Below are positions 50,322-59,355 of a stretch of 64,000 nucleotides of DNA, in pieces. Source of the DNA: JAXLWB01 sp046328715 (GTDB taxonomy: Bacteria > Chloroflexota > Anaerolineae > Caldilineales > Caldilineaceae); assembly GCA_046328715.1 (NCBI GenBank), contig JAXLWB010000022.1:1-64000 (forward strand), in the 5' to 3' direction. The notes under the pieces are model-generated. The model had not been told where the DNA came from. It was given only the letters and a program-made list of their open reading frames with translations, and did no database searches. A program made the translations under genes and the position numbers. Position 1 is the stretch's first letter. Every line of letters starts with the position of its first letter.

Positions 50322-52445
50322 ATGACATCAATCAATCTTTTCCCCGATGAACAAATCATTGGCGTGTTTCGCGGTTTCCGAGAAGGTGGCCTTGAATTTC
50401 ATGCAGATTTGGCATTACCCTACCGTAATGATTTTCAAAGTATTGCAATGCATGGTCAGTTTGTTCTTATTCAGTTGGAGACACCAGATGAAGCTGTGCT
50501 CGGTCGTATTGTTGCCATGTCATCAGACGGTAAACTTGCTGCTGGCTCTGGAGAAGAGTTTAATATCCGAATGGTCCGTGAACGGCGCGCTGTTCCTGAA
50601 GATTTGCGTGAGCAATATTTGAAATATCGAGTCAACATTCGCGTACTAGGTGTTCTCAGAAAGACCCGAGGAGAATCTCTTACTTTTGTACCTTCCCATC
50701 GACGTTTACCACATGTTGGCAGTCCTGTTGCTTTTCCTTCTGATGATGTTCTTAAAGAGATTGCTGGACATAATTTTGTGGGTGCATCCATAGGTCATTT
50801 TGCCCTAGGAGAATATATTTACGCTACGGGCAGTAAAGAAGTTAAGGTCGAAGATTGGATGCAAATCAAGTCCCCTGAGATTCTCATTAAGTTTCCTATA
50901 CAAAATTTAGTTTCCCGGCGAACGTTTATTTTTGCTAGGGCAGGGTTTGGTAAATCCAATCTAAACAAGCTACTTTTCAGTAAGTTATATCAAACAACGC
51001 CTACAGTTATTAAAAGAGGCGGACGTGAAGTCCCTGTTGGTACAGTCTTATTTGATCCCGATGGAGAATATTTTTGGCCTGATGACAAAAATAGGCCAGG
51101 ATTGTGTGATGTTCCGGCTCTTGCAGAGCAGTTGGTTATATTTACATCCAGGCAACCGCCTAGTGATTTTTATGGTTCTTTCGTAGCAGGAGGGATCAAG
51201 TTAGATATTCGGCGTCTAAGACCGGCAGACGTTATCGCGATTGCTATCGGACAGGATCGTCAGGATCAACAGAATGTAAGGAAGCTCCGCTCTTTAAAAT
51301 CAGCAGATTGGGGTAAGCTCGTTGATCTGATCGACAAACAAGGATTCCAAGCAGACTTAGGGATCGTTGCCTCACTGATAGGCTTGGAGGATGCCCAGAA
51401 GCAAGAAGCTGAAGCACTGGCTGCGCGATCCAATATGGTAACTATTGTCAGGATGCTACATGACAAAAGTAGCCAACTTATGGACATGCTTTTAGAAGCC
51501 TTGTCTAAAGGTAAGCTCTGTGTTGTTGATATTTCGCAAATGCGCGGAGGACAGTCTTTACTATTGTCAGGCTTAATTTTGCGATACATCTTCGACCGTA
51601 ACCAAGAGCAATTTACTGCCGCAGAACCTAAAACTATTCCGACGATTGCCGTTGTTGAAGAGGCTCAAGCAGTTCTAAACGAGAATGCAACGGCTTCTGA
51701 ACCTTATATTGCTTGGGTCAAAGAAGGCAGAAAATATGACCTTGGCGTTGTGCTCGTAACGCAACAACCTGGAAGTATACCAAACGAGATACTAAGCCAA
51801 GGCGATAACTGGTTCATTTTTCATCTCCTTTCTGCTAGTGATTTGGCCAATGTAAAACGGGCAAATGCCCATTTTAGTGAAGATTTACTTGGTTCACTCC
51901 TAAATGAACCGATTCCAGGGCAAGGAGTTGCATGGAGCTCGGCTAGTAAAGCTCCATATCCAATTGCCATTCGTGCATTATCGTTCGAAAATATGTATCA
52001 GGTGCAAGATCCCTCCTATAAACGAAGTGCAGCTAATATTTATGCGTTGAAGTTGAGAAGTGAGTTTGAGAAGGCTATTGCAGAAACGAGTGATGAAGGA
52101 ACTTCCAATATTCCTGAAGAAGAGAGCGATTTACCTATGGAGGACGACGAAAACAAAGAGGAAGGTGGAACTGATGTGCTTGCACTTGTTAAACGTCAAG
52201 CGGTACAAGCATTGCGAAATAATCAGGAAATGATGGATCGCATTTATACTGAAGGAGTGCGGTGGGGAGAAGTTCAAAGCTTTCTCATACGTCAACTACC
52301 TAAGACAATTAAAGACAGTGGTCAAGTCATATACGACAATATGCGAGACATACTTACGCAAGTATTTGGTTCACGCGGCCCTCAAGGGTGGGACACACGT
52401 GGAGGTAAAGGCAATACGATTATCGTTGCAAATCGGAGACAGTAG
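50322..52445 (+). CDS. herA: HerA-type DNA translocase ATPase
   Basis: A 707-residue hexameric-helicase-family ATPase. An N-terminal HAS-barrel-like region covers about 10-115, Walker A AGFGKSN is at 207-213, DPDGEYFWP is at 246-254, Walker B TIAVVEEAQ is at 441-449 and a QQPGS sensor segment follows. The C-terminal 120 residues contain an acidic linker (PEEESDLPMEDDENKEEGG) and a helical end not typical of the archaeal enzyme. HerA pumps DNA into NurA for end resection. AGGA precedes the ATG. Its coding end lies 3 bases before the methyltransferase gene. Confidence 0.9.
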   Translation: MTSINLFPDEQIIGVFRGFREGGLEFHADLALPYRNDFQSIAMHGQFVLIQLETPDEAVLGRIVAMSSDGKLAAGSGEEFNIRMVRERRAVPEDLREQYLKYRVNIRVLGVLRKTRGESLTFVPSHRRLPHVGSPVAFPSDDVLKEIAGHNFVGASIGHFALGEYIYATGSKEVKVEDWMQIKSPEILIKFPIQNLVSRRTFIFARAGFGKSNLNKLLFSKLYQTTPTVIKRGGREVPVGTVLFDPDGEYFWPDDKNRPGLCDVPALAEQLVIFTSRQPPSDFYGSFVAGGIKLDIRRLRPADVIAIAIGQDRQDQQNVRKLRSLKSADWGKLVDLIDKQGFQADLGIVASLIGLEDAQKQEAEALAARSNMVTIVRMLHDKSSQLMDMLLEALSKGKLCVVDISQMRGGQSLLLSGLILRYIFDRNQEQFTAAEPKTIPTIAVVEEAQAVLNENATASEPYIAWVKEGRKYDLGVVLVTQQPGSIPNEILSQGDNWFIFHLLSASDLANVKRANAHFSEDLLGSLLNEPIPGQGVAWSSASKAPYPIAIRALSFENMYQVQDPSYKRSAANIYALKLRSEFEKAIAETSDEGTSNIPEEESDLPMEDDENKEEGGTDVLALVKRQAVQALRNNQEMMDRIYTEGVRWGEVQSFLIRQLPKTIKDSGQVIYDNMRDILTQVFGSRGPQGWDTRGGKGNTIIVANRRQ

Positions 52446-52448
52446 TGA

Positions 52449-53558
52449 ATGTTCGGCTCTAACACTCCTAATACAGCTCTCAATGGAATTTGCCCATATT
52501 TTACCATGTTTCCATTAGAGTTTCCATATAGTATTCTTCAGTCAAATGCCCATAAGGATGATTGGGTGGCCGATCCGTTCTGCGGAAGAGGTACAACTAA
52601 TTATGCCAGTCGGGTATTAGGTTTACCCTCTCTTGGCATCGACAGTAGTCCAGTAGCTGTGGCACTAGCTCATGCGAAACTTGCTAATACCATACCAAAG
52701 CGAATCGTAGCATCTGCAAGAAGAATCCTTAATGAGTTGCCTGAACCGAAACAAATACCTACAGGAGAATTTTGGGAGTGGGCTTACCATTCAGATGTTT
52801 TGCACGCCTTATGTAGTTTGCGTGAAGCACTGCTAGTAAATTGTCATTCACCTACTCGTATGGCATTGCGAGCTATTATTCTAGGAGCTCTACATGGTCC
52901 TCTCACAAAAACTCAACCATCTTATTTTTCTAACCAATCTCCAAGAACATATGCTCCAAAACCTAAATACGCTGTAAAATTTTGGAAGGAAAGAAATCTT
53001 AAACCAAGTTACGTGGATGTTCTTACACTTATCGAGCATAGAGCGATTCGATATTATGGGCAAGAATCTACAAACTCTATTGGGATGATCATACAAGGTG
53101 ATAGCAGGCGCGCAGAATCTTTAGCTGCATTCAGAGATCAAGGAAGAATCAAATGGATAGTCACTTCTCCACCCTATTATGGAATGCGTACATATTTGCC
53201 CGATCAATGGCTTAGAATGTGGTTTGTCGGTGGAAATGATTATGTAGATTACAAAAACACTGAGCAGCTCGAACATTCCAGTCCAGAATTTTTTTCATCA
53301 CAACTTAATGAAGTATGGAAAAACATGTCATCAATCTCCGCCGACGATGCTCGATTGATTATTAGGTTCGGCGCTATCAATGACAGAAAAGTTGAGCCTC
53401 TAGAAATTGTGCGCAATTCTTTAATTAACTCAGAATGGAAAATCGAAAAAACAGTGGATGCAGGTACAGCTTCTAGTGGTAATAGGCAAGCGGAACAATT
53501 TAAAATAGCTAAGCAAAAGCCGATCTCTGAGTACGATATTTGGGCTATCCGGGATTGA
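52449..53558 (+). CDS. Site-specific DNA methyltransferase (N4/N6 amino type)
   Basis: A 369-residue methyltransferase that uses S-adenosylmethionine to methylate an exocyclic amino group in DNA. The SAM-binding motif is ADPFCGRGTT (41-50), followed by GIDSSPVAV (D65), and the catalytic motif IV is TSPPYYG (239-245). The SPPY form is common in N4-cytosine enzymes. The order is motif I, then about 190 residues that may hold the target-recognition region, then motif IV. No classical restriction gene is next to it. The tight linkage to nurA and herA suggests it marks self DNA for that pair. Confidence 0.88.
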   Translation: MFGSNTPNTALNGICPYFTMFPLEFPYSILQSNAHKDDWVADPFCGRGTTNYASRVLGLPSLGIDSSPVAVALAHAKLANTIPKRIVASARRILNELPEPKQIPTGEFWEWAYHSDVLHALCSLREALLVNCHSPTRMALRAIILGALHGPLTKTQPSYFSNQSPRTYAPKPKYAVKFWKERNLKPSYVDVLTLIEHRAIRYYGQESTNSIGMIIQGDSRRAESLAAFRDQGRIKWIVTSPPYYGMRTYLPDQWLRMWFVGGNDYVDYKNTEQLEHSSPEFFSSQLNEVWKNMSSISADDARLIIRFGAINDRKVEPLEIVRNSLINSEWKIEKTVDAGTASSGNRQAEQFKIAKQKPISEYDIWAIRD

Positions 53559-53744
53559 ACTAGAGAAACTTCTGCCACATAAAGACCGCACCCAACATTG
53601 CGTGCAGAAGATTCTTTGCTAGCGATCAGGTCTTTCGGAGTCGGTTCCTCGCCTTGCCATGTCAGGATTGGCAAAGTTGGTCGCATGTGACCACAAAGCA
53701 CCCCTAACTTGTGTGTTCAGCTACGTCGGTGATGAGATAGTTGG

Positions 53745-54413
53745 ATGGAGTCAAAACAAATGGCTAAACCATTGCAATACATTCTTGAAGGCGGTGATAT
53801 AAATAGAGGTGTTCGCGTTATCACCTATGGAAAATGTCAAAAATCACCGTATGTTGAGAATAACTTATGGTTTGTTCATGTGCCGCTCATACATCCAACA
53901 AGCACAACATTTTTAGTGATGGAAGAATACGCACGACCAAGCGTAATGGATGATTTTGACATAGATTTGGATAAATGGAGTAAGATTGCGCAAAAGGTTA
54001 TTCCCGGCAGTGACTGGAATTCTGAAGAAGAATGCTTATGGCAAGATATGCCGTTCTATATTCATATCCTACCTGATGGGACTCCTGTGCGCTACGGTTT
54101 ATCTCGCTCACAATCTAAAGAATATCCTAACCGTGAACTCTGGTACATTATTATCGGCTTAGGCGATGATAAACAGGCCAATCTACACAATTACGAAATG
54201 TTTGTAGTGGATAAGATATGTATTGAGTCAGAATTTATGGATAAAATGGGTAGTGACCCTAAGCGATGGCAACAAATTTGCTGGTCTCACCCTGTCTCTG
54301 ATACACCTTGGCATGCTCACCTTGATCAAGTTCCTAATCCCTATTCTATCTTCAAAAAAAATGATGCGAAAGCAAACCGTTCCTGGTGGCAAAAATTTCT
54401 AAAACTTGATTAA
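53745..54413 (+). CDS. Unknown protein at the right edge of the AT-rich island
   Basis: A 222-residue protein with no family I recognise (MESKQMAKPLQYILEGGDINRGVRVITYGKCQ...). It is rich in aromatic residues (WFVHVPLIHPTSTTFLVMEEYARP, WQDMPFYIHILPDG, ELWYIIIGLGDD). No signal peptide or membrane segment is visible. Base composition resembles the nurA-herA-methyltransferase genes more than the GC-richer hydrolase gene that follows. It lies 186 bases after the methyltransferase gene, so it may be island cargo with its own promoter. Confidence 0.65.
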   Translation: MESKQMAKPLQYILEGGDINRGVRVITYGKCQKSPYVENNLWFVHVPLIHPTSTTFLVMEEYARPSVMDDFDIDLDKWSKIAQKVIPGSDWNSEEECLWQDMPFYIHILPDGTPVRYGLSRSQSKEYPNRELWYIIIGLGDDKQANLHNYEMFVVDKICIESEFMDKMGSDPKRWQQICWSHPVSDTPWHAHLDQVPNPYSIFKKNDAKANRSWWQKFLKLD

Positions 54414-54530
54414 TGGTCCGTTCTGACGATTATTTCTCGAGTATATGTCGAACATTCCATAAAGAACTGCATTAGCCTGATACCAGTGCAATTGAAGGAC
54501 CAAGTTGAGCGTCCTCATAGAAACGCAACT

Positions 54531-55298
54531 ATGTTCATCACCCTTGATAACGCCAAAATCTACACCACCTCCTTCGGTTCACCTGCCTCACCCGCCATCG
54601 TAGGCATCGGCGGTTGGATTGGCAGTTGGGAATTGTGGGCGGAGCCGTTCGCCATCTTGAGCCAACGCTGGCACACCATCGCCTACGATCATCGTGGGGT
54701 TGGGGCAACCGTGGCACCCGTGGAATCGATCACCCTTGATCGGATGGTCGATGATCTCTTTGCGGTGTTGGATGCGGTTGGGGTCGAGGAGTGTGTGTTG
54801 GCGGCGGAGTCGGCAGGGGCGTTGACGGCCTTGGCAGCGGCTATGACGCATCCGCCGCGCATTACGGGGTTGGTGATTGTCGATGGGATGTACTATCGGG
54901 ACAGTGATCCTGCTACCGATCTCTTTTTGATGGGGCTACAACAAGCCTATTCAACGACGCTTGACCGCTTTGTAGACGCCTGTGTTCCCGAAGCAGACTG
55001 CGATCATCTCAAACGCTGGGGACGCCAGATCATTGATCGTGCTTCGCAAGAGGCGGCGATTGCCTTGTACCTCTCAACTCAGCAAATTGACCTGCGGGGC
55101 GAATTCTCGCGGATTCTGCAACCTACGCTGATCCTACACGGAGAGAACGATCTCCTGGTTTCGCTTGACGAGGCTCGCCAACTGGCGCAGATGCTGCCCA
55201 ATGCAACCCTGAAGATCCTGCCTGGGGCTGGCCACGTTCCAACCCTCACCCGTCCACTGGAAGTGGCAGACGAGATCCAACGCTTCTTTGCTACCTAA
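54531..55298 (+). CDS. Alpha/beta hydrolase
   Basis: A 255-residue serine hydrolase. The oxyanion/first-strand motif is VGIGGWIGSWELW. The nucleophile elbow AAESAGALTAL replaces the usual G-x-S-x-G by A-E-S-A-G, the acid is Asp in ILHGENDLLV, and the His is in PGAGHVPTLTRP. Such enzymes hydrolyse esters or lactones. The ATG at 54531 begins MFITLDNAKIYTTSFG, the usual start, and an upstream extension of 15 residues is unlikely. It marks the return to GC-rich codon use after the island and precedes two MFS genes. Confidence 0.88.
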   Translation: MFITLDNAKIYTTSFGSPASPAIVGIGGWIGSWELWAEPFAILSQRWHTIAYDHRGVGATVAPVESITLDRMVDDLFAVLDAVGVEECVLAAESAGALTALAAAMTHPPRITGLVIVDGMYYRDSDPATDLFLMGLQQAYSTTLDRFVDACVPEADCDHLKRWGRQIIDRASQEAAIALYLSTQQIDLRGEFSRILQPTLILHGENDLLVSLDEARQLAQMLPNATLKILPGAGHVPTLTRPLEVADEIQRFFAT

Positions 55299-55352
55299 AT
55301 TTGTCCTCTACGGGAAGTCAATACCGCTTTCCCCATCCACGCTGCGCCCTAC

Positions 55353-56639
55353 ATGATGCAAAAGATCTTCTTTGTGAATGCCTCTTCTCCTGAAAAAGTG
55401 CGCCGTCTCCCCTGGGCGATTGCCGGATCTACCGCCAACTCGATCTTCAACACGTTGATTGTCAGCGGCTCTGTCTTCATGCTCTTTGTCAGTGAATTGG
55501 GCTTGAGCAAGACGCAGATTGGCTTCCTACTCTCACTTTTTCCCTTTGCTCAGCTCATCTCGCTCTTTATCTTGCCCCAGGTCGCACGTTTCGGTTATAA
55601 ACGCACGTACCTCACCTTTTATGCCCTGCGCAAGATCGTGGTTGCCTTTTTGATCTTGGCACCCTGGGTGCTGGCCCGTTTTGGTGGACAGGCAGTCTTT
55701 CTCTATGTCAGCGCCATCATCCTCCTCTATGGATTGTGCCGAGCGATCGCCGAAACCGGGATGTATCCGTGGAAGCAAGAGTATGTGCCGCGCGAGGTGC
55801 AGGGCAAATTTACTGCGATCTCCTCGGTCTCGTCCACGTTGGGCAGTTTGGGGGCCCTGAGTTTTGCCAGCTACATCATCGGCAGATCGAGCGAACTGAG
55901 CCGCTTTCAGACGCTCACTGCGATTGGCGTCTGCTTTGGGCTGCTGATGATCTGGCTGCTTTCGCACATTCCCGGCGGCGTGCCGACCAAAGCCGCCAGC
56001 ACCACGAGCCGTCACGAGTTCAGAGAGGCGCTCTACGATTCAACGTTTGTGCGCTTTTTGTGGGTGACAATCCTGATGACGGTGGCTACGGGGCCGATTG
56101 TCTCGTTTCTGCCACTCTTTATGCAGGAACAGATTGGGCTGAGTGCCGGTCAGGTGGTGCGTACGCAGACTGGCAGCATGGTCGGCATGTTGTTCTCCAG
56201 CTACGGGTGGGGCTGGGCGGCGGATCGCTATGGGAGTAAGCCGGTTTCGCTGCTTGGCTTGGGCTTGATCGCCCTGCTGCCTCCGGCTTGGATGCTTGTC
56301 CCGCGCCATCAGGCGTCGAGTGCGCTCCTGGCGATTGGGTTGGTCTTTGTGCAGGGTGTGGCCACGATGGGCTGGTCGGTGGGTTCTTCACGCTTGCTCT
56401 TTGCTGATGTTGTACCGGTAGAAAAGCGCGGAGGTTATATGGCGGTCTACTATGCCTGGTCGGGCCTGGCGGGTGGCTTGAGTGAACTGCTGGGTGGACG
56501 GCTGCTCGATCTCACCGCTGGACTGAAGGGGCAAATTGGAATCTTTACGATCGATCCGTTTGCGCCACTGATTGTGGGTAGTGTACTGTTAGCAACCGCC
56601 AGCATTTTGCTGATTCGCAAGATGCAACTCACCCAATAG
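55353..56639 (+). CDS. MFS transporter
   Basis: A 428-residue membrane protein with about 12 hydrophobic helices. The first half includes SGSVFMLFVSELGLSKTQIGFLLSLFPFAQLISLFIL and the loop RFGYKRTYLTFYALRK. The second half starts near 230 with FVRFLWVTILMTVATGPIVSFLPLF and includes WGWAADRYGSKPVSLLG. The substrate is unknown. A related gene, also about 410 residues, follows in the same direction after 43 bases, so the two may act together or be a duplicated pair. Confidence 0.88.
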   Translation: MMQKIFFVNASSPEKVRRLPWAIAGSTANSIFNTLIVSGSVFMLFVSELGLSKTQIGFLLSLFPFAQLISLFILPQVARFGYKRTYLTFYALRKIVVAFLILAPWVLARFGGQAVFLYVSAIILLYGLCRAIAETGMYPWKQEYVPREVQGKFTAISSVSSTLGSLGALSFASYIIGRSSELSRFQTLTAIGVCFGLLMIWLLSHIPGGVPTKAASTTSRHEFREALYDSTFVRFLWVTILMTVATGPIVSFLPLFMQEQIGLSAGQVVRTQTGSMVGMLFSSYGWGWAADRYGSKPVSLLGLGLIALLPPAWMLVPRHQASSALLAIGLVFVQGVATMGWSVGSSRLLFADVVPVEKRGGYMAVYYAWSGLAGGLSELLGGRLLDLTAGLKGQIGIFTIDPFAPLIVGSVLLATASILLIRKMQLTQ

Positions 56640-56682
56640 ACTAAGCTCTGAACACGAACCACGGACTAGAAAGGCTCTTGAC

Positions 56683-57918
56683 TTGCTCCCTTTGAAATTC
56701 CTCATTCGGCGTGCCGAAGGCGCGCTGGCCGGATCGTTAAGCGACGACGAGCGTACCAACATGCGCCTGGAAGTGGCAACGACCATGATCTATGGCATCT
56801 TCTATGCCTCGGTCTTGACCTTTACGCCTGTGGTGTTGCGACGCCTGGGGGCTAGTGCCGACATGTTGGCTGTTTACAATTCGTTGCTCTTTCTCGGTTC
56901 GCTGCTCACGACCTTTAGCGTGATCTTGATGCGCCGTCGCCGTACACGCACGGTACTCTTGCTCTTCTGGTTTGTGGCACGGTCGCTCTTTTTGCTCTGT
57001 GCCATCTTTACCGGGGCCGAATGGTTGATTGTGCTGAGCGCGCTCTACTGGCTGCTGGAAGGTTTTGTGATTCCCGCCTACTCGCGCGTCATGCAAAAGC
57101 TCTACAGCGATGCGGTGCGTGGCAAGGTGATGTCAACCGTGCGCATGGGCCAGGTCTCAGCGATCCTGGTGATCACACCGCTGGCCGGTTGGGCGCTCGA
57201 CCTGTGGGGACATCAGGTGCTCTTTCCGCTGGCCAGTTTGATCGGCGTCTTCTCGGTGCTGGTCTTTTCCTACATTCGCTTAGAGGAGGGTGTACTGCCA
57301 CCTCGTCAGACCAAGACCATCAGCGATCTACTGCAAATCGTCAAACAGGATCGCCGCTTTGACCTGCATCTGTTGGCTTTTGCGCTGCTCGGCATGGGGA
57401 CGATGCTTGCCTCACCCTTTTATCCCATCGTGCAGGTTGATCGACTCCATCTTTCCTATAGCCAGGTCGGTCTGTTGGGATTGGTGGAGTCAAGTTTGTG
57501 GCTGACGAGTTATCTCTTCTGGGGACGCATCTTGGATCGTTTCGGCGGTGTCTATGTGTTGGAGTTGGTCTGTCTGGCGTCGATGTTTATTCCTGCCTCG
57601 TACATCTTTGCCAGCACTCCCTGGCTCCTGATTCCTGCCTTTATCGCTCGCGGCATTGTCGCTGCCGGCTTTGACTTGGGGCGCATCAATGCTGGGATTC
57701 AGTTGGCGCACAACGGTCAGTTTATCGAATATGCCGCTATTCAATCGACCGTGGTCGGCATCCGTGGTCTGCTGGCACCGATGCTAGGATTGGCTTTTTT
57801 ACATCTTGGTGTACCGTACAATGGCGTCTTTGCCATCAGTGTGGGCTTGATGGGGGCGGGGTGGTTGTTATATCGTTGGATGGATGTGCCGCGGGACAGT
57901 GTATCAGTGAGACAATGA
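56683..57918 (+). CDS. MFS transporter (second of a tandem pair)
   Basis: A 411-residue membrane protein with about 12 helices. It includes MIYGIFYASVLTFTPVVLRRLGASADMLAVYNSLLFLGSLLTTF, VMQKLYSDAVRGKVMSTVRMGQVSAILVITPLAGWALDLWG and a second half starting near 225. The start is taken as TTG at 56683; an ATG at 56761 (MRLEVATTMIYG) is a good alternative that still keeps all helices. The C-terminal codons SVRQ and the stop are part of a repeat element. The substrate is unknown. Confidence 0.85.
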   Translation: MLPLKFLIRRAEGALAGSLSDDERTNMRLEVATTMIYGIFYASVLTFTPVVLRRLGASADMLAVYNSLLFLGSLLTTFSVILMRRRRTRTVLLLFWFVARSLFLLCAIFTGAEWLIVLSALYWLLEGFVIPAYSRVMQKLYSDAVRGKVMSTVRMGQVSAILVITPLAGWALDLWGHQVLFPLASLIGVFSVLVFSYIRLEEGVLPPRQTKTISDLLQIVKQDRRFDLHLLAFALLGMGTMLASPFYPIVQVDRLHLSYSQVGLLGLVESSLWLTSYLFWGRILDRFGGVYVLELVCLASMFIPASYIFASTPWLLIPAFIARGIVAAGFDLGRINAGIQLAHNGQFIEYAAIQSTVVGIRGLLAPMLGLAFLHLGVPYNGVFAISVGLMGAGWLLYRWMDVPRDSVSVRQ

Positions 57919-57966
57919 GACAGTGGACTGTGCTCAGCTGATTCACTGTCCACTGTCTCACTGACT
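57904..57966. repeat. CAGTGAGAC / CACTGTC word hairpin at a stop codon
   Basis: ATCAGTGAGACAATGAGACAGTGG contains the MFS stop and is mirrored by TTCACTGTCCACTGTCTCACTGA. The words are the same as at 2144-2192 and 16062-16146. Confidence 0.85.
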
Positions 57967-57976
57967 AACTGCTTTA

Positions 57977-58999
57977 CTACTCCCAAACTTTCTCCCACTG
58001 ATGGCTCTCTGCCGAACGATAGATCGCCAATGCAGTGCGCAACTCGCCAAGAGAATATTCAGGCGGGGCGACGAGGCTGGTACCTTGCAACACGGCACTG
58101 GCAAAGTCGGCCAGTTCATAGCCAAAGCTGGCATCTCGCCCGTTGCCTTTGCTCATGATCTGCTGCCCTTGCGGATGTTCCTGGTTGAAGAGCAGGAGGC
58201 GACCGTTGAGTCCTCGCTCGATCAGTAGTTCACCTTTTGTACCCGTAATGCGAAACTCATCGCCCGGCCCCATGGCAACCCCACCGACTAAGGCATCAAA
58301 GAGCGCCACTGTGCCCGAACGAAAACGGAGCAGTGCCCGCGTCAATGATTCGCCTTCCATATCGGCCATTGGGCGACCGGTTACGGCCACGACTTCATCC
58401 ACTTCGCCTAACCACATGCGCAACGGGCGAATCCAATGCGCTCCGCCATCAATCGTGATGCCGCCGCCCGCAATGGCTTTGTCATAGCGCCAGGGACGAA
58501 TTGTCGGGGGCTGTTGCGGGACAGGACCGCCAAAAAAGGCCCGTGCCGTGATCACATCGCCGATCACTCCATCCTGAATCATCTGCTGCGCTTTGCAGAC
58601 GTCCGGCCAATATTGAGCCTGCTCGGCCACCATAAAGATGGTTCCGGCTTGTTGGGCTGCGGCCAAAATACGTTCACATTCGGCCAGGGTTGGTGCCATC
58701 GGTTTCTCCAGCACTACATGTTTGCCTGCTGCAAAGGCACGGATCGCAGCCTCGGCATGTAAATTGTGCGGCAACATGATATCGACTGCCGTAAAGTCGC
58801 CTTGCTCCAATGCAGATTCCAGTGAGAAAAAAGGCTGGGCACCCGTCTGTTCCGCCATCTTGGTGGCAGCTTCAGGGTTGCTATCGATGACGGTTGTCAG
58901 CTTGATCTGTGGTACGTGTGCCTGAAGTCCTCGCCAATGCGCTTGGGCAATCCCGCCACAGCCGACAAAGGCCAGTTTGATCGGTTGCGATAAGTCCAC
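57977..58999 (-). CDS. Gfo/Idh/MocA family oxidoreductase
   Basis: A 340-residue NAD(P)-dependent sugar-type dehydrogenase. It has LAFVGCGGIAQAHWRGL (Rossmann), HVVLEKPMAPTLAECE (family Lys) and GGGITIDGGAHWIRPLRMWLG (Asp-x-Gly-x-His). The GTG at 58999 is used because AGGAG (59012-59008) lies 8 bases before it, whereas a GTG at 59008 would overlap that ribosome site. The palindrome TGGTATAGAGTATACCA lies 42-58 bases upstream. It is convergent with the MFS pair. Confidence 0.9.
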   Translation of the reverse strand: MDLSQPIKLAFVGCGGIAQAHWRGLQAHVPQIKLTTVIDSNPEAATKMAEQTGAQPFFSLESALEQGDFTAVDIMLPHNLHAEAAIRAFAAGKHVVLEKPMAPTLAECERILAAAQQAGTIFMVAEQAQYWPDVCKAQQMIQDGVIGDVITARAFFGGPVPQQPPTIRPWRYDKAIAGGGITIDGGAHWIRPLRMWLGEVDEVVAVTGRPMADMEGESLTRALLRFRSGTVALFDALVGGVAMGPGDEFRITGTKGELLIERGLNGRLLLFNQEHPQGQQIMSKGNGRDASFGYELADFASAVLQGTSLVAPPEYSLGELRTALAIYRSAESHQWEKVWE

Positions 59000-59040
59000 G
59001 ATAAACACTCCTATGAAAATGGTATAGTGGTAATCAAAAG

Positions 59041-59057
59041 TGGTATAGAGTATACCA
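59041..59057 (-). promoter_or_regulatory. Palindromic operator upstream of the Gfo/Idh gene
   Basis: TGGTATA-GAG-TATACCA is a perfect 7+7 palindrome with a 3-base centre. A second half-site, TGGTATA, lies at 59020-59026, next to the ribosome site. This form is typical of GntR- or LacI-type repressors. A related but looser site overlaps the promoter at 61503-61521. Confidence 0.65.
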
Positions 59058-59107
59058 AATCAGGTTCGCTTCTTGCAGATTGCAACGATAGCTTGTAGCG
59101 AATCTCC

Positions 59108-59125
59108 TTGTGATTTAATTCACAA
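59108..59125 (+). promoter_or_regulatory. CRP/FNR-family binding site
   Basis: TTGTGATTTAATTCACAA contains TGTGA-N6-TCACA, the CRP half-sites with exact spacing. It lies 26 bases before a TATAAT that has no good -35, the arrangement of an activator-dependent promoter for the rightward flavoprotein gene. Confidence 0.65.
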
Positions 59126-59151
59126 TTTCTGCACTTTGATGCAGACCCTGT

Positions 59152-59157
59152 TATAAT
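59152..59157 (+). promoter_or_regulatory. TATAAT -10 element
   Basis: A perfect -10 hexamer. The sequence 17 bases upstream (CTGCAC) is a poor -35, so activation from the CRP/FNR-type site is likely. The resulting leader to the GTG at 59419 would be about 255 bases. Confidence 0.5.
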
Positions 59158-59284
59158 GCAGGTTACAAAGTTACGTCGGTGCTTATGCAAAGGGTTTTGA
59201 CTACCGTGGATGCGGAGTTGTCAATGTTGTATACGGATTTAGCAATAATCTTGACTAGATTGTAACTATTCAGCCCTTTGTGAA

Positions 59285-59355
59285 ACAACAACGAATGAAG
59301 AAAGTAACGAAGGTTTGGTTGGGCATTTTTCGCTTCTTTCCCAATTCGTTGTTGT
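59285..59355. repeat. 12-bp inverted repeat in the leader of the flavoprotein gene
   Basis: ACAACAACGAAT (59285-59296) pairs with ATTCGTTGTTGT (59344-59355), with a 47-base interior. Confidence 0.75.

Noticed and set aside
53249..53701. A 150-residue open frame on the minus strand covering the methyltransferase end and the next spacer
   Set aside because: It mostly overlaps the methyltransferase gene antisense. The spacer part could be an old gene remnant, but nothing recognisable supports it.
48722..54413. BREX, DISARM, Dnd/Ssp or a type I restriction system as explanations of the island
   Set aside because: No PglZ, BrxC, DrmA/B, Dnd cysteine desulfurase or HsdR/HsdS homologue is visible. 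Only the methyltransferase and HerA components are shared in a general way.
59185..59265. A 26-residue frame in the flavoprotein leader
   Set aside because: Too short and without a ribosome site. It could be a leader peptide, but nothing supports that.
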